Of a stretch of DNA of 64,000 nt, positions 38,692 through 48,348 are shown in pieces. The position numbers and the translations under genes were made by a program. Where the stretch lies: contig CBDBHT010000007.1 in the NCBI GenBank assembly GCA_965205965.1, positions 558,001 through 622,000 of the forward strand, written 5' to 3'. Position 1 is the first letter of the stretch; every line of letters starts with the position of its first letter. The notes under the pieces were generated by a model. It was not told where the DNA came from. It worked only from the letters and a program-made list of their open reading frames with translations, and did not search any database. Source of the DNA: Bin55 sp965205965. Its GTDB lineage: Bacteria > Pseudomonadota > Gammaproteobacteria > Pseudomonadales > Azotimanducaceae.

Positions 38692-38810
38692 ACTATTGTG
38701 TGTCGGATTTGCAGATGAATTATGTCGGTGTATCTTGAGGGATATTCTAGAATTTAGAAGCCTTGCTACTATTCATGGACATCTTCGTTATCGTGAGTAA
38801 AGGACGTGAG

Positions 38811-39311
38811 TTAAGTCTTGAAGTCACGCGGTAGGAGAATCGTTTCCAAGATCCCCGTTAATTCCGATATATCATTCCAGTTGGCGTTAACAAATTGAAT
38901 GCAAATGCTTCCTAGTGTTGGCAGGTAGGAAGTATGCGAGTCTTTGGTAAGCAGAGTAACTGATCTACTGATAGTGGGGTTATGTCCCACGATAGCTGCA
39001 GATTGGTATTCCGATGGAATCCTTCTTATAGCACTTAATACATTATCGAAACCAGCAAGATATAGCGAGTCTGTAGTCACTTTTGGAACGGATCTCGAGT
39101 GAGCCAGAAGGTCCGCCGTGTGCGTCGTCCGCGTTGCAGAACTAGCAAGAAAAAAATGAGGAGGATGATCGTGCTGATCAAGGACGTCTCGAATCAATTT
39201 TGCATCATTGATTCCACGTTTTGACAATCGTCGTTCATAATCGCGACGGGTATAGTCCTTTCTCGCTTTAGCATGTCGAATCAACCAAAGATAACGAGCA
39301 GGGTTGTTCAT
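38811..39311 (-). CDS. sixA: Phosphohistidine phosphatase, SixA-like
   Basis: 166 residues of the histidine-phosphatase (phosphoglycerate mutase-like) superfamily. Catalytic His in LIRHAKA at residues 11-17, second Arg region SSATRTTHTADLL, acid in the Asp/Glu strand near LYLAGFDNV, and the second His in AAIVGHNPTIS. SixA removes phosphate from histidine residues of phosphotransfer proteins. Its start lies 52 bp from the end of the IS1595-type transposon, which may have cut off the upstream promoter region. Confidence 0.85.
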   Translation of the reverse strand: MNNPARYLWLIRHAKARKDYTRRDYERRLSKRGINDAKLIRDVLDQHDHPPHFFLASSATRTTHTADLLAHSRSVPKVTTDSLYLAGFDNVLSAIRRIPSEYQSAAIVGHNPTISRSVTLLTKDSHTSYLPTLGSICIQFVNANWNDISELTGILETILLPRDFKT

Positions 39312-39397
39312 CCTGTAAATGAGTCTTCAGAAGCAGTGTGAGGATTTATATACGTAAATTATGGGGATTATATACGTGAGTAACCGAACAGTTGTTA

Positions 39398-39547
39398 TCA
39401 GTCAGTCTTAGAGTTCTGTTTCTTGGTCTCTGGTCTTGGTTTGGCACCTGAGAACAAAGTCTTGGTTAAGGCTTCTGGAGTAGCATTACGTATACGTAAA
39501 TCTTGCGTATGCTTCGATTGACGTTTAGATGGTTGTGATTGTTTCAT
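39398..39547 (-). CDS. 49-residue basic protein, third gene of the transposon
   Basis: Starts 7 bp after the methyltransferase stop, with GGAG about 11 bp upstream of the ATG. Sequence MKQSQPSKRQSKHTQDLRIR... is strongly basic and polar, likely disordered, with no family recognised. Position and full openness within the element suggest a real gene, but a chance frame of this length is possible. Confidence 0.45.
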   Translation of the reverse strand: MKQSQPSKRQSKHTQDLRIRNATPEALTKTLFSGAKPRPETKKQNSKTD

Positions 39548-39553
39548 TATTTA

Positions 39554-40972
39554 TCAAATCTCCAATGGTATTTGACTCATAGGTTTCCCAGAATAGGGAT
39601 CGGTCATGATCGGCATTAGTGGAAATCTGTTGTCAAAATAATCATAAATTGACCATAATTGATGACGTTGGTAGGTATGCGCTTCAATCTTGATTTTTCC
39701 GCTGGCAACGATTGCAGTTCTTGCACTTTTCGATGTGATAGGATCAAGTGTTACATAGCAATCTATAGCAGCTCTGTCCCGTTCTGTAACTTCTATGAAA
39801 TCACGTAACTGACTCATATCGAAATGGCCACCTTTGATTTGAGCCAAAGCTAAACGAGAATTATCATTTTGTGGCTGCTTTGCCAACGTGGCGCGTCCAT
39901 CCACACCCCCATCTGCTACTTGTTTAGTATTCGGAATAAATCCGGGAAGTCGCATAACTGCCCAAGACTCAAAATCAAATGGCCGTTCCTGCGCCAACTT
40001 CTTCGCTGACTGGAAATCGCAGGGGATACCATATATTGGTATATTCTTACCTTGTAATCGTTTATCCTTAATCAAGTCAATAGCAAATGAAGATATGTCT
40101 ATACCCATCCATTGACGCTTTAGACGCTGTGACGCTTCGATAGATGTGCCACATCCGCAGAAAGGATCAAGTACGATATCCCCCTCATTGGAACCTCCCT
40201 CAATAATTCTATCTATTAAAGCTAACGACTTTTGTGTCGGATACCCTAGATGTTCCTTCGAATTTCCTTTAAGCGGAGGTACGTATATCCAGCTTTCTGG
40301 AAACTTCCCACGCTTATCAAGCTGTACTACACCATCAGCTACTTTAGATGCATTGGCCGAATATCCTTCCCGATTTATACTAGATTGGGCATAAGGCTGT
40401 CTGATCGGGTCAGGGTTAAATATCCACTCCTTGCCTTTAGAAAACAATAATATGGTATCATGTACTCTAGAAAGTTGCCTTTGATTGGGTGCAGATGGTC
40501 TACTATAGCACCATATAATCTCATTTCTAAAACACTTGCTACCGAAAATAGCATCCATGATGATTTTAATATAGTGACTAGCTGTAGGATCACAGTGATA
40601 ATAAATGGAACCAGTAGACTTAAGTAGACGCTTCATTTGTTCTAATCTTTCGGCCATATATGTTAAGTATGCCATCATCCCGCTAGGACCTAATACGCAA
40701 TATAGACCCTCGATGGCCTTATATGCCATGCGTCCTGTTGCAGATATATATTGCTCATACCTTTCGGACGCTGCTTCATCCCACTGCCATGTATCAACAA
40801 ATGCGCGATATTGCGCCTTACCATTTTCAGTAGAGTATAGGACGTTGTAATTGGCATTCGAGTTGAACGGTGGGTCTAGATAAATTAGATCAACCGACTG
40901 GTCATTCCACTTACCCATCCAATCCAGACAATCACCAAAGTAAAGAGCGTTCGTATGAAAATCAGTCATCAT
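39554..40972 (-). CDS. Beta-class DNA methyltransferase with nuclease-like C-terminal domain
   Basis: 472 residues. The catalytic motif LDPPFN (residues 32-37) precedes the AdoMet-binding motif DPFCGCGT (269-276), the beta-class order seen in N6-adenine and N4-cytosine methyltransferases. GYPTQKSLALIDRII is also typical. From about 330 a second domain follows: FESWAVMRLPGFIPNTKQ, then GGVDGRA (Asp 358) and LAQIKGG (Gln 378, Lys 380), which looks like a PD-(D/E)xK nuclease core in its Asp...QxK form. The chain could be a methylase-nuclease fusion or a methylase with a nuclease-derived specificity domain. It starts 27 bp after the transposase stop and shares its transcript. Confidence 0.85.
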   Translation of the reverse strand: MMTDFHTNALYFGDCLDWMGKWNDQSVDLIYLDPPFNSNANYNVLYSTENGKAQYRAFVDTWQWDEAASERYEQYISATGRMAYKAIEGLYCVLGPSGMMAYLTYMAERLEQMKRLLKSTGSIYYHCDPTASHYIKIIMDAIFGSKCFRNEIIWCYSRPSAPNQRQLSRVHDTILLFSKGKEWIFNPDPIRQPYAQSSINREGYSANASKVADGVVQLDKRGKFPESWIYVPPLKGNSKEHLGYPTQKSLALIDRIIEGGSNEGDIVLDPFCGCGTSIEASQRLKRQWMGIDISSFAIDLIKDKRLQGKNIPIYGIPCDFQSAKKLAQERPFDFESWAVMRLPGFIPNTKQVADGGVDGRATLAKQPQNDNSRLALAQIKGGHFDMSQLRDFIEVTERDRAAIDCYVTLDPITSKSARTAIVASGKIKIEAHTYQRHQLWSIYDYFDNRFPLMPIMTDPYSGKPMSQIPLEI

Positions 40973-40999
40973 TTTTACCTTTTCAAATAAACGTTCAAA

Positions 41000-41965
41000 T
41001 CAACTTGGTTGTCCTATCAATTCCTTATATTCAAGCCGTTTATCAAGCAAGCCATGAGCGACGTAAGCCATCTGATCTATAGTGTTTGCATTACGAACGT
41101 TATGACGTCCTGCAAATTCATCGACATATCGATCAAGATGATCGGGACTCATGTGGTGATCAACTCCGTTGTAACCACGCTTCAACATCGACCAGAAACT
41201 CTCTACTCCATTGGTGTGTGCTTGTCCTTTGACGTATTCACTCACCGAGTGTTTCACACTCTCATGATTGTCCAACCCGTCATAAGATGTGCTGTCATCT
41301 GTATAGACAGTTGAACCTATTTCGGAAGGTTCGTGAACGAATCCTTGCAAGGCTTCACGTGTCGTATATTGAGTAACTTTAGCGCGAACCTTATTGGTTT
41401 CACGATCTTTGATCCCGACTACGGCAGTCTTACCAACTGTACCGCGTCCGCTTCCTGAAAGTTCTTTACGCTTAGCATTCGGCATATTTGCACGCTTGCC
41501 GCCAAAATAAGATTCATCAACTTCTACAGGGCCGGAGAACAATGTTAATGACTGCCTGCTATCGTCCCATGCTTTACGTAGACGATGTGCTAAATGCCAT
41601 GCTGACTTTTGAGTAATGCCTAAATCACGGTGCAATTTCATACTAGATACACCTTTTAGACTGGTAGTAAGCAAGTAGATTGCTATGATCCATTGCTGAT
41701 ACCCAAGTTTAGTATTTGCTAAGATGCTATTAGTACGAACTGAAAAGTGCTTTCGGCATTCCTTCTCTCGGCAACGGTGACTCATAGTTGGATGAGCTAC
41801 ATCTAGCCGAACATTGAAAGAACCGCAATGAGGACAATAAGGTTCGTCACCCCAACGCTGTTTCTCAAACCATTTCTGAGCGGCTTGATCATCAGGGAAT
41901 AGATGAAATAACTGCGCCAACTTGAGACCTGTACGGTGAGATTTTCCGGGGGCTTTATGTGACAT
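41000..41965 (-). CDS. IS1595-family transposase (ISXO2-like)
   Basis: 321 residues from the ATG at 41965, which has AGGA at 9-bp spacing; the ATG three codons upstream has none at a usable distance. Zinc ribbon CPHCGSFNVRL...CREKECRKHF at about 45-80, then GVSSMKLHRDLGITQKSAWH. The DDE core follows: VEVDESYFGGKRA (first Asp), VYTDDSTSYDGL (second), and HTNGVESFWSMLKRGYNGV (Glu/Asn). End: DEFAGRHNVRNANTIDQMA. Complete and apparently functional. A relic of the same tail is at 16177-16240. Confidence 0.93.
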   Translation of the reverse strand: MSHKAPGKSHRTGLKLAQLFHLFPDDQAAQKWFEKQRWGDEPYCPHCGSFNVRLDVAHPTMSHRCREKECRKHFSVRTNSILANTKLGYQQWIIAIYLLTTSLKGVSSMKLHRDLGITQKSAWHLAHRLRKAWDDSRQSLTLFSGPVEVDESYFGGKRANMPNAKRKELSGSGRGTVGKTAVVGIKDRETNKVRAKVTQYTTREALQGFVHEPSEIGSTVYTDDSTSYDGLDNHESVKHSVSEYVKGQAHTNGVESFWSMLKRGYNGVDHHMSPDHLDRYVDEFAGRHNVRNANTIDQMAYVAHGLLDKRLEYKELIGQPS

Positions 41966-42340
41966 GAGGGTCATTCCTAGTCGACGGAAGCAGAGTAACC
42001 GAAAATGCTGTATTTTGCAATCATTTTTTACACTTTTTTATGTCTTTTTCATATCACAAATGTTTCGGTTACTCACATATATAATCCCCTAAATTATATA
42101 AGGAGTAATTTAATCAGATTGTAAGTGTTTCTTCCACATTCAGGAATCTAAGGCATGAAATGTGGATCTTTGAGAAGCAGTAGTTATCGCCGGAACCGCA
42201 GGGAATTTTTAGAATAGCCCATTGCAACTGACTTGGAGTAGAAATTACATACCTCGTGGCTACATATTTCAGGAAATCTGCCCTGCTAAAGAGTACTCCC
42301 ACATTATCTACGAAGCAGACTCCCGGATCAATGAGTATAG

Positions 42341-42388
42341 TTAGTTGGTCTGTGTCGTATCTAGGCTTGCTTCTGCTGCTCGTGTTAG
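42341..42388. repeat. 48-bp direct repeat, left of IS1380 copy B
   Basis: Identical to 45102-45149; starts and ends with TTAG, the target sequence of this IS type. The region 42098-42340 to its left holds no gene I can support. Confidence 0.95.
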
Positions 42389-42610
42389 CCCGGATTTCTC
42401 ATAACCAAGTCGAAAATGATGTTTTTCACGGGATGCGTGGGGTACGGGGCATGGAATGTCGCGTCGCGAGTTTGAAAAGGCTTCGGAGGGCGGGGATGCG
42501 TGTGTTTTCCCCGCCTTTTTGCGGGCGGGACGGCGAATCGCTGAGCATCCGGGCGCGGGGAGGTCGGCGCGCTCCGCCGCCAGCGTCATGCACCCGGTTG
42601 CACCGGGCTT

Positions 42611-44122
42611 TTACGTTGGTGCCAGGCTGGCCCAGATCAAGCGGAAATCCTTCCAGTACGGGAAGGCGGACCCGAACGCCAGATGGATCCGCCGCGTGGA
42701 CACCGTCACGCGCACCGGGATCTGGAACAGGCACTTGCGCAGCGTCGATGGACGGCTCCGGCGCAGCATGGCGGATACCGGAAGGTTCTCGAGCCGGCGC
42801 TTCATCATGCAATGAAGGGCATGGGCCAGTGCGCTCATCCGGAGCCGGAGTGCGTTGACGTTCCAGAGGCTGCTGGAGCATCGGTCCAGGAACAGATCGT
42901 TCTTCTGTTCCTTGATCCAGTTTTCGGCCTCACCCCGGTCGCAGTACATCTCTTCGTAGACCGTTGGCTCGTCGAGCTGCTGGAGCGAGGTGACGACGAA
43001 GCGACTGTTGTACCGGGCTTCGCCGACCGTCGCACATGGGTCTTCCGCGCCGGCCTCCGGTCCGCCGTCGGCCTTGCCGGCCGGTTCCCCGTCCGCGTTG
43101 CCGACCGGTTGTCCCGGCAGCCATTCGGCCTTGGCGATCACGCGGCGTTCGCGGCTCCAGCTGTCGCGCGTGCGATAGTCGAAGCTCTGGTAGCCGCGGA
43201 CCGCTTGCTGCGCATAGTCCGGATCCCGCTTCAACCGGTCCCGCAGATCGTCCATCAACGGTTGGACCCGGTCTTTCAGCCGATCATTGCGCGGCAGTCC
43301 CAGCACGTAATCCACGCCCCGCGCCTCGCACCACGTCATCAACTCGTCGCGGCAGTAGGCCCCGTCGGCGCGGATCAGGATCGGCACCTGCGGAAATCGC
43401 TTCCGCAGCCGGTCCACGAGCGGCGCGACCGTCTCCACCACGCCCGCCGCCACATCGCTGCTTGACGTGCGCAGTTCCGTCCGCACCGGCCAGCCGTTGC
43501 AGAACACCAGCCGCGGAAGGTAGCAGTATGCATGGTAGTACCCGTGATAGAACCGGTGCTCCTGCCGGCCGTGCAGTTCCACGTCCGTGGCATCGATGTC
43601 CAGCACCAGCCGCTTCGGCATCTGGCCCCGCTCGCCCCACACCAGGTACAGCTCCACGAGCAGCTCGTCGAGCGCATCGAAATCCACGGTGATCTGGCGC
43701 GCTTTCGCCGGGTCCCGCCCGTTCGCCGACAGCTCCATCCGGTTCAGCGTGCTTTTGCCGGCCAGCGGCTCGCAGTCCGAACGCGCACACTCCACACGCC
43801 CCATGGCCGTGGACAGGGCCCGGTCCCGCCGCAGCTCGTCGTGATCGTTCACATCTTCGTAGCCCAGCGCGAGACCCAAAATCCGCTGCCCCAGCAACGC
43901 CACCAGCGGATGCGCCACCTTGGACGGGTCCCGGTGGTCCGTGAAACATGCCGAGGCGCGCTCGAACAGCTGGACCTGCTCGGCCAGCATCATCAGCAGT
44001 GCCGAGCCCCCGTTGGAACTCAGCTCGCCTCCACTGCAGTCCACCTCCATCCGCCCCGGACGGACCCCTTTCGCCATCCGACGCACCAACCGGTCCGCGC
44101 CGCGCTTTTGCTTGCTCTTCAT
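42611..44122 (-). CDS. IS1380-family transposase, copy B
   Basis: 503 residues. I start it at ATG 44122 (MKSKQKRGADRLVRRMAKGV), which has GGAGG just upstream; the frame stays open for 85 more codons upstream through the IS4 fragment, which is not homologous to IS1380 transposases. Family signature: LALGYEDVNDHDELRRD, LVLDIDATDVELHGRQEH (first Asp), YYHAYCYLPRLVFCNGW, ILIRADGAYCRDELMTWCEA (second Asp), VDYVLGLPRN and MYCDRGEAENWIKEQKN (Glu). Between the second Asp and the Glu is one NADGEPAGKADGG unit, which is expanded in copy C. No disruption, probably active. Confidence 0.92.
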   Translation of the reverse strand: MKSKQKRGADRLVRRMAKGVRPGRMEVDCSGGELSSNGGSALLMMLAEQVQLFERASACFTDHRDPSKVAHPLVALLGQRILGLALGYEDVNDHDELRRDRALSTAMGRVECARSDCEPLAGKSTLNRMELSANGRDPAKARQITVDFDALDELLVELYLVWGERGQMPKRLVLDIDATDVELHGRQEHRFYHGYYHAYCYLPRLVFCNGWPVRTELRTSSSDVAAGVVETVAPLVDRLRKRFPQVPILIRADGAYCRDELMTWCEARGVDYVLGLPRNDRLKDRVQPLMDDLRDRLKRDPDYAQQAVRGYQSFDYRTRDSWSRERRVIAKAEWLPGQPVGNADGEPAGKADGGPEAGAEDPCATVGEARYNSRFVVTSLQQLDEPTVYEEMYCDRGEAENWIKEQKNDLFLDRCSSSLWNVNALRLRMSALAHALHCMMKRRLENLPVSAMLRRSRPSTLRKCLFQIPVRVTVSTRRIHLAFGSAFPYWKDFRLIWASLAPT

Positions 44123-44339
44123 CCCGTGCCCTCCTCCATCCGGCCCCATCGGCCGCGTTGCGCCCACCCTTCGGCCAGCGTGGCCGCATGTCCCGGACGC
44201 CCCTTCCAGAACACCAACCGGGACATGCACAGTACGACCACCAGCGTGTTCAGCACGCGCCGCCGCCGCTGCCAGAGCCGGACCAAAGCATCCTCCGGGG
44301 CCAAGACGGCTGCCGGCGACCTGCAGGACCCCAATCGAT

Positions 44340-44532
44340 CCCGACCCTTCGGCGTGAACCAGCCCAGATGACTGCACAGGGTGGACGCCAACTCATGGCG
44401 GCTCAGTGCCGGAAACCGTGCCACCGTCTTCTGAAGGTCCACAATCCAACGGCGGGTCAGTCGCGTGCCACCCAAGGTGGTCGACTTCAAGTTCTCGATT
44501 CGGAAATCCATCACGTTGGCACCAGAGACCAT
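44340..44532 (-). pseudogene. IS4-type transposase N-terminal fragment within IS1380 copy B
   Basis: Minus strand reads DFRIENLKSTTLGGTRLTRR then WIVDLQKTVARFPALSRHEL and LCSHLGWFTPKG, like the start of the IS4-like genes at 33 and 61 kb. It then fades into non-homologous sequence and into the IS1380 transposase leader. Present in copies A and B, deleted in copy C. Confidence 0.65.
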
Positions 44533-45101
44533 CTAACCAAGCGTAGATTGCCATAACCCATGCCAAAACGCAAGTGTTTTTTTGAAGAACTCCCAAAAAA
44601 ACGGATATGTTTCCGTATATCAACCGGTTACACGACATCCTCAAAGACCGGGATCCCTTTCCGTTCATCCGCATGCCATCGCAGCCACCGGGGGCGAGAC
44701 CTCCCGACAGTCGGGGACCGTTCGGGCCTCGTCAAGACCAGGACCCAAGGGCGTGCGATAGGGGCGTCCGCCGCATGCTCACCCGCATGGCTCATCATCC
44801 AGTCGACAACAGCATCTTGCACAGGATGCGCCGCTTTGCACGCCGATCGTGGCGGTCCGCAAAACGGGCCCAGGCGCATGCTACACGTCCGCACCGCTTC
44901 CGCCAGCATCGCACCCAGCACCGAACGCGCCCCGCTTCCGTCCGACCCGAACGCACCCCTTTCGCCATCCAACGCACCCATCCGTCCGAACGCACCCCGC
45001 TACCATCCCCTTCCCCCCGACAAAGCCCAACCAACTTCGTTGCATCAACAACTTACACGCACATACATCGCACCCAAGCCATCCATTATGAGAAATAAGG
45101 G

Positions 45102-45149
45102 TTAGTTGGTCTGTGTCGTATCTAGGCTTGCTTCTGCTGCTCGTGTTAG
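45102..45149. repeat. 48-bp direct repeat, right of IS1380 copy B
   Basis: Exact copy of 42341-42388. It ends 6 bp before the 3' end of the tRNA-Arg gene. Confidence 0.95.
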
Positions 45150-45155
45150 TGATAT

Positions 45156-45232
45156 TGGCGCGCTCGCAGGGACTCGAACCCCGACCCCCCAGGTTCGAAG
45201 CCTGGTGCTCTATCCAATTGAGCTACGAGCGC
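45156..45232 (-). tRNA. tRNA-Arg (anticodon TCG)
   Basis: On the minus strand the 77-nt gene starts GCGCTCGTAGCTCAATTGGA, with acceptor stem GCGCTCG/CGAGCGC, anticodon stem CCAGG/CCTGG around loop CTTCGAA (anticodon TCG, reads CGA), T-arm with GGTTCGAGTCC, discriminator G and an encoded CCA. All stems pair. It is intact despite the IS pile beside its 3' end. Confidence 0.95.
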
Positions 45233-45656
45233 GATGTCTTCGTTAATGCATATTATATGAAGACAGACGTCCAAAGATTGAGAAGCCTATTAAGGCAACA
45301 GGGTCTGCACTGATTTTGTCGGGTAAATTTTTTTGAGGATTGAATCTAGATAGTAACTAAAGAGAAAAATTTGACTTTCGTGCCTATACCCTTATCGCAC
45401 CATATGTCATGTCCATGCTTCGTAGCAACGATCTCGAAACGGCATGTGCTGATTCGATACTTCCAGTAGTTGAACCGTTATGGTATGGTACAAGCATAGG
45501 CATGTTTGACTCTAAATACCAGATAAGCTGGCGACATATCATCTAGCGCACTAGTCGATAGGTAATAATAGAGCAGTGCAGGTAAGATCCCCATAGGGTA
45601 CGCGTACCGCGACAAGCGCGTTTGATCATGGACCAGAAATGTATCATTTCTTAATC
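45233..45656. other. Intergenic, nothing recognised
   Basis: AT-rich, no open frame of note on either strand. The tRNA promoter should lie immediately upstream of the tRNA, at about 45240-45290. Confidence 0.5.
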
Positions 45657-45940
45657 TTAGGGATTGCCGCCACTATTTAAATACCTCGGCAATGAATGCC
45701 AACGTGATGAAGAACGTAAACGGCATGCTACTTGCCGTATCTTGTGGAGCTTCGTCGGCGTCCCTTCAATCGACAGAACAGATATTTCACCTCGTTGCGT
45801 TTCCTGTTTTTTGTGTGGGCCGTAGCACCATGGCTCCTTGCGGTGATGTTCGGGTGGAACCACGGGTTCGATGCCTATGTTTCGACCTGTTTCTTTCTGC
45901 GTTTCGTAGTCCTCATAAGCTCGATCTATGGCTAGCGCAA
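45657..45940 (-). mobile_element. IS5-family (IS427-type) transposase tail remnant
   Basis: Minus strand reads LAIDRAYEDYETQKETGRN, then IGIEPVVPPEHHRKEPWCYG, matching the second-Asp region of IS427 transposases, with a scrambled end. It is joined at about 45940 to an IS1380-type fragment without an end or duplication. Confidence 0.65.
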
Positions 45941-46623
45941 ATAATTCACCAGCAGGTGTCGGACGCAGAACACGTACCACGGCAAATAGCAGTAACCGCG
46001 GTAGTAGGTAGCCGCGTGAAAGAACCGGTCTTCCTGCTCGCCGTGCAACGGCGTGTCCGTGGCGTCGACATCCAGAATCAGACGCCGCGGCACCGTCGCA
46101 TGCGCCCCCACGAACGGGCCGAACAACGCCTGATGAAGTGCCACCGCCGTCTCCCGGTCGGCACACTGCTCTAGGCGACACAACGTCGACGGACTCGCCA
46201 GGGTCTCCATCCGGGAAGCCGCTGTCTGCAAGGACGGATCGTGACGCAACTCCCCATGATCATTCAAGTCCTCAGGTCCCAAGGCCAGCACCAGCGCATC
46301 AACGCGCGGCCTGAGCACATCCAGCAAGCTATGCTCGTCAACTCAACTGGCCTGCTGTGGTACCGTGCATCACCCAAGTGTCTCGACACCGAGCGGTGTC
46401 AGACCTAACTGCCGGTCCACCTCGGCGAGCAGCGGAATACCCTCGTTACCGGTGATCGCACCGCCGCTGAATGCGGCCTCCACCTTGCGACGTTTCACAG
46501 ATGAAAATCGGATGGGATTTGGGTAACATTTCGTCACAGCAAGGTCTCCTTCGGTATTGGTGTAACTTACTGAATGATATCGAATTATAGGGGCCTTGCT
46601 ATCTTATTCGTGCATTATCCGGG
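45941..46623 (-). mobile_element. Second IS1380 type, largest remnant (5' half)
   Basis: End CCCGGATAATGCACG at 46623 (flanked by CTAG), start MTKCYPNPIRFSSV, then VEAAFSGGAITGNEGIPLLA, VDALVLALGPEDLNDHGEL, LASPSTLCRLEQCADRETAV and LILDVDATDTPLHGEQEDRF (first Asp). It ends after YRGYCYLPWYVFC. Frameshifts near 46330. Distinct from IS1380 copies A-C at the protein level. Confidence 0.75.
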
Positions 46624-46929
46624 CTAGGTACGCAGCGGATAAGCGGGTATCTGTGTCTCTGACGGCAGTGTGCGATTTTCCGGTACGTCGTTCACCTCGC
46701 CCTCGGATTCGAGAACGCCAGCGCATGCCGATAGTCTGCAGCGATCGCGCGTGCCTTGGTCGTATACGCCGCCGCAACGAAATGAAGTGCTATTTCTGGC
46801 AGACTCAAGCAGTACTGTCGAATAGGGGCGCGTTACGAAAAAAACGACATCATGTTTGCTGGGTCCATGGATCGAACACTGGTTTGGTTTGCAAAATGCT
46901 CACAGATATTGGTGTAAGTAGACACGCAC
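46624..46929. other. Spacer between IS remnants, nothing recognised
   Basis: A plus-strand frame crosses it (from 46596), but its sequence shows no family and begins inside the IS end, so I do not call a gene. Confidence 0.4.
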
Positions 46930-48163
46930 TAGTAGGCTTCCCGTTCTAACAATACGTGTTTATAATAGTGGACTGGAAGGGGTTCTGGGATCAGGAGGAT
47001 TCGGTGCCGAAGCAATACATGGTGGAGTTAGCTCAGGATGAGTGGGATGAGTTGGAAGCGGTGCTGAAGTCGAGCACGCGTCGTGCGGTGTCGGCGATGA
47101 AGCTGCAGCGTGCACGGATTCTGCTGGCCGTGGATCAGGGGGGTGCTGGCCCGGCCCTGACAGACGGGCAGGTGGTGGATGCGCTGGGGTGACGGAGCGG
47201 ACCTGCCAGCACGTGCGTCGGCGGGCGGTGGATCAGGGTCCGATGATGGCTCTGGATCGCAGGCCTCGGCCGTTGCCTCCGGTGCCGAAGAAGTTGGACG
47301 GGGAGAAGGAAGCGCGTCTGGTTCAAGTGGCCTGTTCGGTTCCACCGGAAGGCCGCGGACGGTGGACCGTGAAGATGCTGGCGGAAGAGCTGGTGCGACT
47401 TGAAGTGGTCGAAACGATTGGCGAGGAGACCGTGCGGCAGGCGTTAAAAAAAACGAATGGAAACCATGGCGGCGGGAAATGTGGTGTATCCCGAAGCAGC
47501 AAAGCCACCATTTCGTGGCCGGCATGGAGCGGGTGCTCAAGGTATACCGGCGGCCGTACGACCCGCGGCATCCGGTGGTGTGCATGGACGAGATGAGCAA
47601 GCAGCTAGTGGCGGAAGTCCGCGAGAAGTTGCCGGTACGCCCCGGGTCGCCGGAGAAGTACGACGCCCACTACCTCCGCCGGGGAGAATGCACGGTGTGG
47701 ATGTTCGGCGAGCCGCTGTCCGGCTGGCGTACGGTGGCCGTCACCAAACGGCGCACGACGTTGGATTGGGCGAAGCAAGTGCGCGCACTGGCGAATCTGC
47801 CGCGTTACCGGGATGCGGAAACCATCATGCTGGTGTGCGACAACTTGAACACCCACAGCGGTGACTCGTTCTACGCCGCGTTCCCGGCGGCCGAAGCCAG
47901 TCGGTTGAACGACCGCATCCACTTGGTGCACACGCCGAAACACGGGAGCTGGCTGAACGTTGCGGAACTGGAGTTCAGTGCGTTGCACCGCCAGTGCCTG
48001 GATCGCCGGATCGGGAGCAGGGCTTTGGTCACGTCGGAAACGGCGGCCTGGGCCGAGGAGCGCAATCGCGAACAGACCGGGGTCGACTGGCAGCTCAGCG
48101 TCGACAACGCACGCACCAAACTGAAGCATCTATACCCGAAAATTAAAACCAGTTAAACTACTA
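46930..48163 (+). mobile_element. IS630-family element, copy C
   Basis: 1234 bp, left end TAGTAGGCTTCCCG, right end AGTTAAACTACTA. Full length but with a frameshift in the first transposase frame. Confidence 0.85.
47003..48156 (+). pseudogene. IS630 transposase, copy C, frameshifted in the first frame
   Basis: Starts GTG at 47003 (MPKQYMVELAQDEWDELEAV). The run GGGG near 47187 has one G fewer than copy A, ending the frame at DALG. The rest of the first domain continues in the next frame (TERTCQHVRRRAVDQGPMMA). After the eight-A slip site the catalytic frame 47479-48156 is open to the end (MWCIPKQQSHHFVAGMERVL ... KHLYPKIKTS). Confidence 0.85.
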
Positions 48164-48348
48164 GTTAGAATCCGTGTGCGACCGTCCTTCTATCATGAGG
48201 AGGAGTCATATGCAATGATATTCGTCTAAACAGTTATATTCTGAACGCTGTTTTATAGAGACGGGGTACCTTTCGGAATAGTGAATGCTCGTCGCCAAAT
48301 CTGCCACAAGATACGCTTTTCTGTATTATTTGCTGACTAAGGATATGT

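Larger units (their letters stand above)
39363..42089 (-). mobile_element. IS1595-family transposon carrying a DNA methyltransferase
   Basis: 2727 bp. The inverted ends are GGGGATTATATACGTGAGTA and the complement of GGGGATTATATATGTGAGTA (the match extends a few bases further), flanked by an exact 8-bp duplication TAAATTAT (39355-39362 and 42090-42097). All three genes inside run on the minus strand: transposase, methyltransferase, small basic protein. All are open. IS1595 members with passenger genes are known. This one is intact and, unlike the other IS here, has the AT-rich composition of the native genes. Confidence 0.93.
42389..45101 (-). mobile_element. IS1380-family element, copy B (intact)
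   Basis: 2713 bp with ends CCCGGATTTCTCATAA (42389-42404) and the complement of CCCTTATTTCTCATAA (45086-45101). TTAG is on both sides. The transposase is complete. The last 980 bp are non-essential-looking cargo: an IS4-type N-terminal fragment and a stretch resembling the 281-bp mini-element. Confidence 0.93.

Noticed and set aside
45102..45232. Integrative element attachment site at tRNA-Arg
   Set aside because: The 48-bp repeat stops short of the tRNA and does not copy its 3' end; no integrase is present. The TTAG ends tie it to IS1380 instead.
48165..48345. FMN riboswitch upstream of the ribB-like gene
   Set aside because: I looked for the conserved RFN-element blocks and did not see them; an IS630 ends just upstream and may have removed any leader.
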